From the NCBI GenBank assembly GCA_002422865.1, contig DITN01000082.1, forward strand, positions 12,132 to 18,583: a stretch of 6,452 nucleotides of DNA, in the 5' to 3' direction. The notes beneath the pieces are model-generated. The model was given only the letters and a program-made list of their open reading frames with translations. It had not been told where the DNA came from and did not search any database. How positions within the stretch are numbered: position 1 is the first letter of the stretch; each line of letters begins with the position of its first letter. Both the position numbers and the translations under genes were made by a program. Source of the stretch: Bacteroidetes bacterium UBA6183. Its GTDB lineage: Bacteria; Bacteroidota; Bacteroidia; UKL13-3. This document shows, in pieces, positions 5,187 through 6,452 of this stretch.

Positions 5187-6068
5187 TTATGCTAATGATG
5201 AAACCTCAGCTTCTTTGTGAATTTTGTTAACTAAACCTTGTAATACTTTACCCGGTCCGCACTCAATAAATTCCGTTGCACCATCGGCTACCATTGCTTG
5301 TACACTTTGTGTCCATTTTACAGGTGCAGTTAATTGAGCATTTAAGTTGGCTTTAATTGCAGCTACATCGCGCACAGCGCTTGCAGTTACATTTTGATAT
5401 ACGGCACAAATTGGCTCGCTAAAATGTGTGGCATTTATTGCAGCTTCTAACTCAACCCTTGCAGGCTCCATTAATGGCGAGTGAAAAGCACCACCAACCG
5501 GTAAAACCAATGCACGTTTTGCTCCGGCTGCTTTTAATAATTCGCAAGCTCTGTTTATACCTTCTACACTACCCGAAATAACCAACTGGCCCGGGCAATT
5601 GTAGTTGGCCGCAACCACTACATCATCGGTAATGCTTGCACAAATTTCTTCTACTTTGGCATCATCCAAACCCAATACGGCAGCCATGGTGCTGGGTTGT
5701 ATTTCGCAGGCTTTTTGCATGGCCATGGCACGTTTATAAACCAATGTTAAACCATCTTCAAAACTTAATGTTTTGTTGGCTACTAAAGCACTAAACTCAC
5801 CTAATGAATGGCCAGCAACCATATCTGGTTTAAAGGTATCGCCTGCAACCAATGCTTTAATTACCGAGTGTAAAAAAATAGCTGGTTGTGTTACGCGTGT
5901 TTGTTTTAGCTCTTCATCCGTTCCGCTAAACATAATGTCGGTGATGCGGAAACCTAAAATTTCATTGGCTTGTTCGAACAAGGCTTTTGCTTGTTCGTTG
6001 TTATCGTATAAATCTTTACCCATGCCCACAAACTGTGAACCTTGTCCGGGAAATACATATGCTTTCAT
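5187..6068 (-). CDS. fabD: Malonyl CoA-acyl carrier protein transacylase
   Basis: FabD moves the malonyl group from malonyl-CoA to acyl carrier protein, supplying the extender unit for type II fatty acid synthesis in the cytoplasm. The 293-aa protein is of normal length for the phylum. The N-terminal FPGQGSQ (6-12) is typical. The nucleophile is S88 in GHSLGEFSAL (86-95), with R113 in YKRAMAMQ for the malonyl carboxylate, H196 in GAFHSPLM (193-200) as catalytic base, and Q245 in QLTAPVKW, matching the E. coli set S92/R117/H201/Q250. GPGKVLQGL (271-279) is the conserved C-terminal segment. ATG 6068 is chosen because MKAYVFPGQGSQ is the family's usual start; the in-frame ATG at 6137 would add 23 unlike residues. 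All catalytic residues are present, so it should be functional. The DUF1569-like gene follows in the same operon. Confidence 0.97.
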   Translation of the reverse strand: MKAYVFPGQGSQFVGMGKDLYDNNEQAKALFEQANEILGFRITDIMFSGTDEELKQTRVTQPAIFLHSVIKALVAGDTFKPDMVAGHSLGEFSALVANKTLSFEDGLTLVYKRAMAMQKACEIQPSTMAAVLGLDDAKVEEICASITDDVVVAANYNCPGQLVISGSVEGINRACELLKAAGAKRALVLPVGGAFHSPLMEPARVELEAAINATHFSEPICAVYQNVTASAVRDVAAIKANLNAQLTAPVKWTQSVQAMVADGATEFIECGPGKVLQGLVNKIHKEAEVSSLA

Positions 6069-6109
6069 AAAATTGAAATAATTAGAGGTGCAATTAATAA
6101 AAGAATTGG

Positions 6110-6137
6110 CAAAAAAATAACCTGAGTTGTTCACCAA
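6110..6137 (-). promoter_or_regulatory. Weak candidate fabD promoter
   Basis: On the minus strand, a TTG (6135-6137) and TATTTTTTTG (6110-6119) lie upstream of the fabD start. The second resembles the -7 consensus TAnnTTTG with two extra T bases, and the spacing is shorter than usual. It is a guess by position. Confidence 0.25.
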
Positions 6138-6160
6138 TTTATATTAATAACATTTACCCA

Positions 6161-6234
6161 TTTTACCGCAGCGTAATTAGAGGAATAGTCGCTGGTTAAT
6201 TTGAGTTTCCCGATGGTCGTAAGGAGTTTACTTC
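6161..6234. repeat. Diverged direct repeat, unit A
   Basis: It begins TTTTACCGCAG (6161-6171), contains GAGGAATAGTCGC...TAATTTGAGT (6180-6206) and ends with AAGGAGTTTACTTC (6221-6234). The same three blocks recur in order in unit B (6267-6349). Unit A carries 13-14 extra bases (6207-6220) before the last block. No ORF is credible here. Confidence 0.6.
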
Positions 6235-6266
6235 ATCACTGTTATTCAAAAACATCTGCGTTTTCT

Positions 6267-6349
6267 TTTTACCGCAGAGAAACGCAGAGGTTTTCGCAGA
6301 GTGGTTTGAGGCATAGTCGCGAACTAATTTGAGTAAAGGAGTTTGCTTC
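6267..6349. repeat. Diverged direct repeat, unit B, with CGCAGAG triplet
   Basis: The blocks TTTTACCGCAG (6267-6277), GAGGCATAGTCGC...TAATTTGAGT (6308-6334) and AAGGAGTTTGCTTC (6336-6349) match unit A. The middle 27-nt block shares 22 bases. Between blocks one and two, CGCAGAG occurs three times (6273-6279, 6283-6289, 6295-6301), spaced 10 and 12 nt. CTGCGTTT (6256-6263) is complementary to AAACGCAG (6280-6287). Apart from units A and B, the gene-free end 6069-6452 holds only small hairpins. Confidence 0.6.
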
Positions 6350-6363
6350 GCAAAAGTACAGCC

Positions 6364-6400
6364 TGCTCGAGCAAGCACAGACCATAGCGTCTGTTGTGCG
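6364..6400. repeat. REP-like hairpin, copy 2, with adjacent palindrome
   Basis: TGCTCGAGCA (6364-6373) is a perfect 10-bp palindrome. CAGACCATAGCGTCTG (6378-6393) forms a CAGAC/GTCTG stem and is the reverse complement of 310-325 at 14 of 16 bases. Outer GCA/TGC bases extend it imperfectly. It looks like a dispersed repetitive palindrome. The bases from 6401 to the end show nothing recognisable. Confidence 0.5.
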
Positions 6401-6452
6401 TTTTGGGCGGGTTTCGAAGGGAGCGTATATCGAGAGTAGGAGGTTAGATCAT

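Noticed and set aside
5773..6081. Plus-strand ORF of 102 codons
   Set aside because: Antisense to fabD.
6069..6137. N-terminal extension of FabD
   Set aside because: The extra 23 residues do not fit the family, whose start is MKAYVFPGQGSQ.
6273..6301. CRISPR array
   Set aside because: Repeats are only 7 bp with 3-5 bp gaps; there are no spacers or cas genes.
6196..6378. Minus-strand ORF of 60 codons
   Set aside because: It lies on the direct repeats and has no recognisable features; judged to be repeat-derived.

Overview
The window is a piece of an AT-rich Bacteroidota chromosome. The phylum call rests on three things: a secreted protein with BACON-like repeats and a type IX secretion (T9SS) C-terminal sorting domain, a textbook Bacteroidota promoter (TTTG, 20 nt, TACTTTTG) in front of it, and A-rich leaders with weak or no Shine-Dalgarno sites. 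The right third is ordinary chromosome (fabD). The left 2.7 kb looks like an accessory, cassette-type region.

Layout: 1-237 holds hairpins and no clear gene. 238-366 is a 42-codon ORF that looks like a truncated remnant. 361-475 is a large imperfect palindrome bounded by TAAC and GTTA. 509-754 is a small two-helix membrane protein gene broken by an in-frame TAA, joined by an ATGA overlap to an intact 132-aa gene (751-1149). 1144-1278 is a second large palindrome with the same TAAC/GTTA ends. 1303-1779 is a GNAT acetyltransferase and 1960-2598 a class I SAM methyltransferase; each is followed by a related noncoding repeat. 2807-2837 is a bidirectional terminator. 2907-4295 (minus) is the secreted T9SS cargo protein, transcribed divergently from a 79-aa XRE regulator (4371-4610, plus). 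4663-4696 is a second copy of the same terminator. 4723-5181 (DUF1569/DinB-like) and 5187-6068 (FabD) form a minus-strand pair, fabD first. 6069-6452 is noncoding and contains diverged direct repeats and REP-like hairpins.

The most unusual signal is integron-cassette-like organisation at 34-1278, with no integrase in view. Two long palindromes with TAAC...GTTA ends separate single-gene or two-gene units. In both, the TAA of the upstream ORF is the TAA of the palindrome's left end. The first 8 bases of the second unit (469-476) are exactly complementary to the 8 bases at its end (1143-1150), as expected if the unit once circularised and re-inserted by attC-type recombination. The ends match the classical attC consensus only partly, so this is a candidate non-canonical system and not an established integron.
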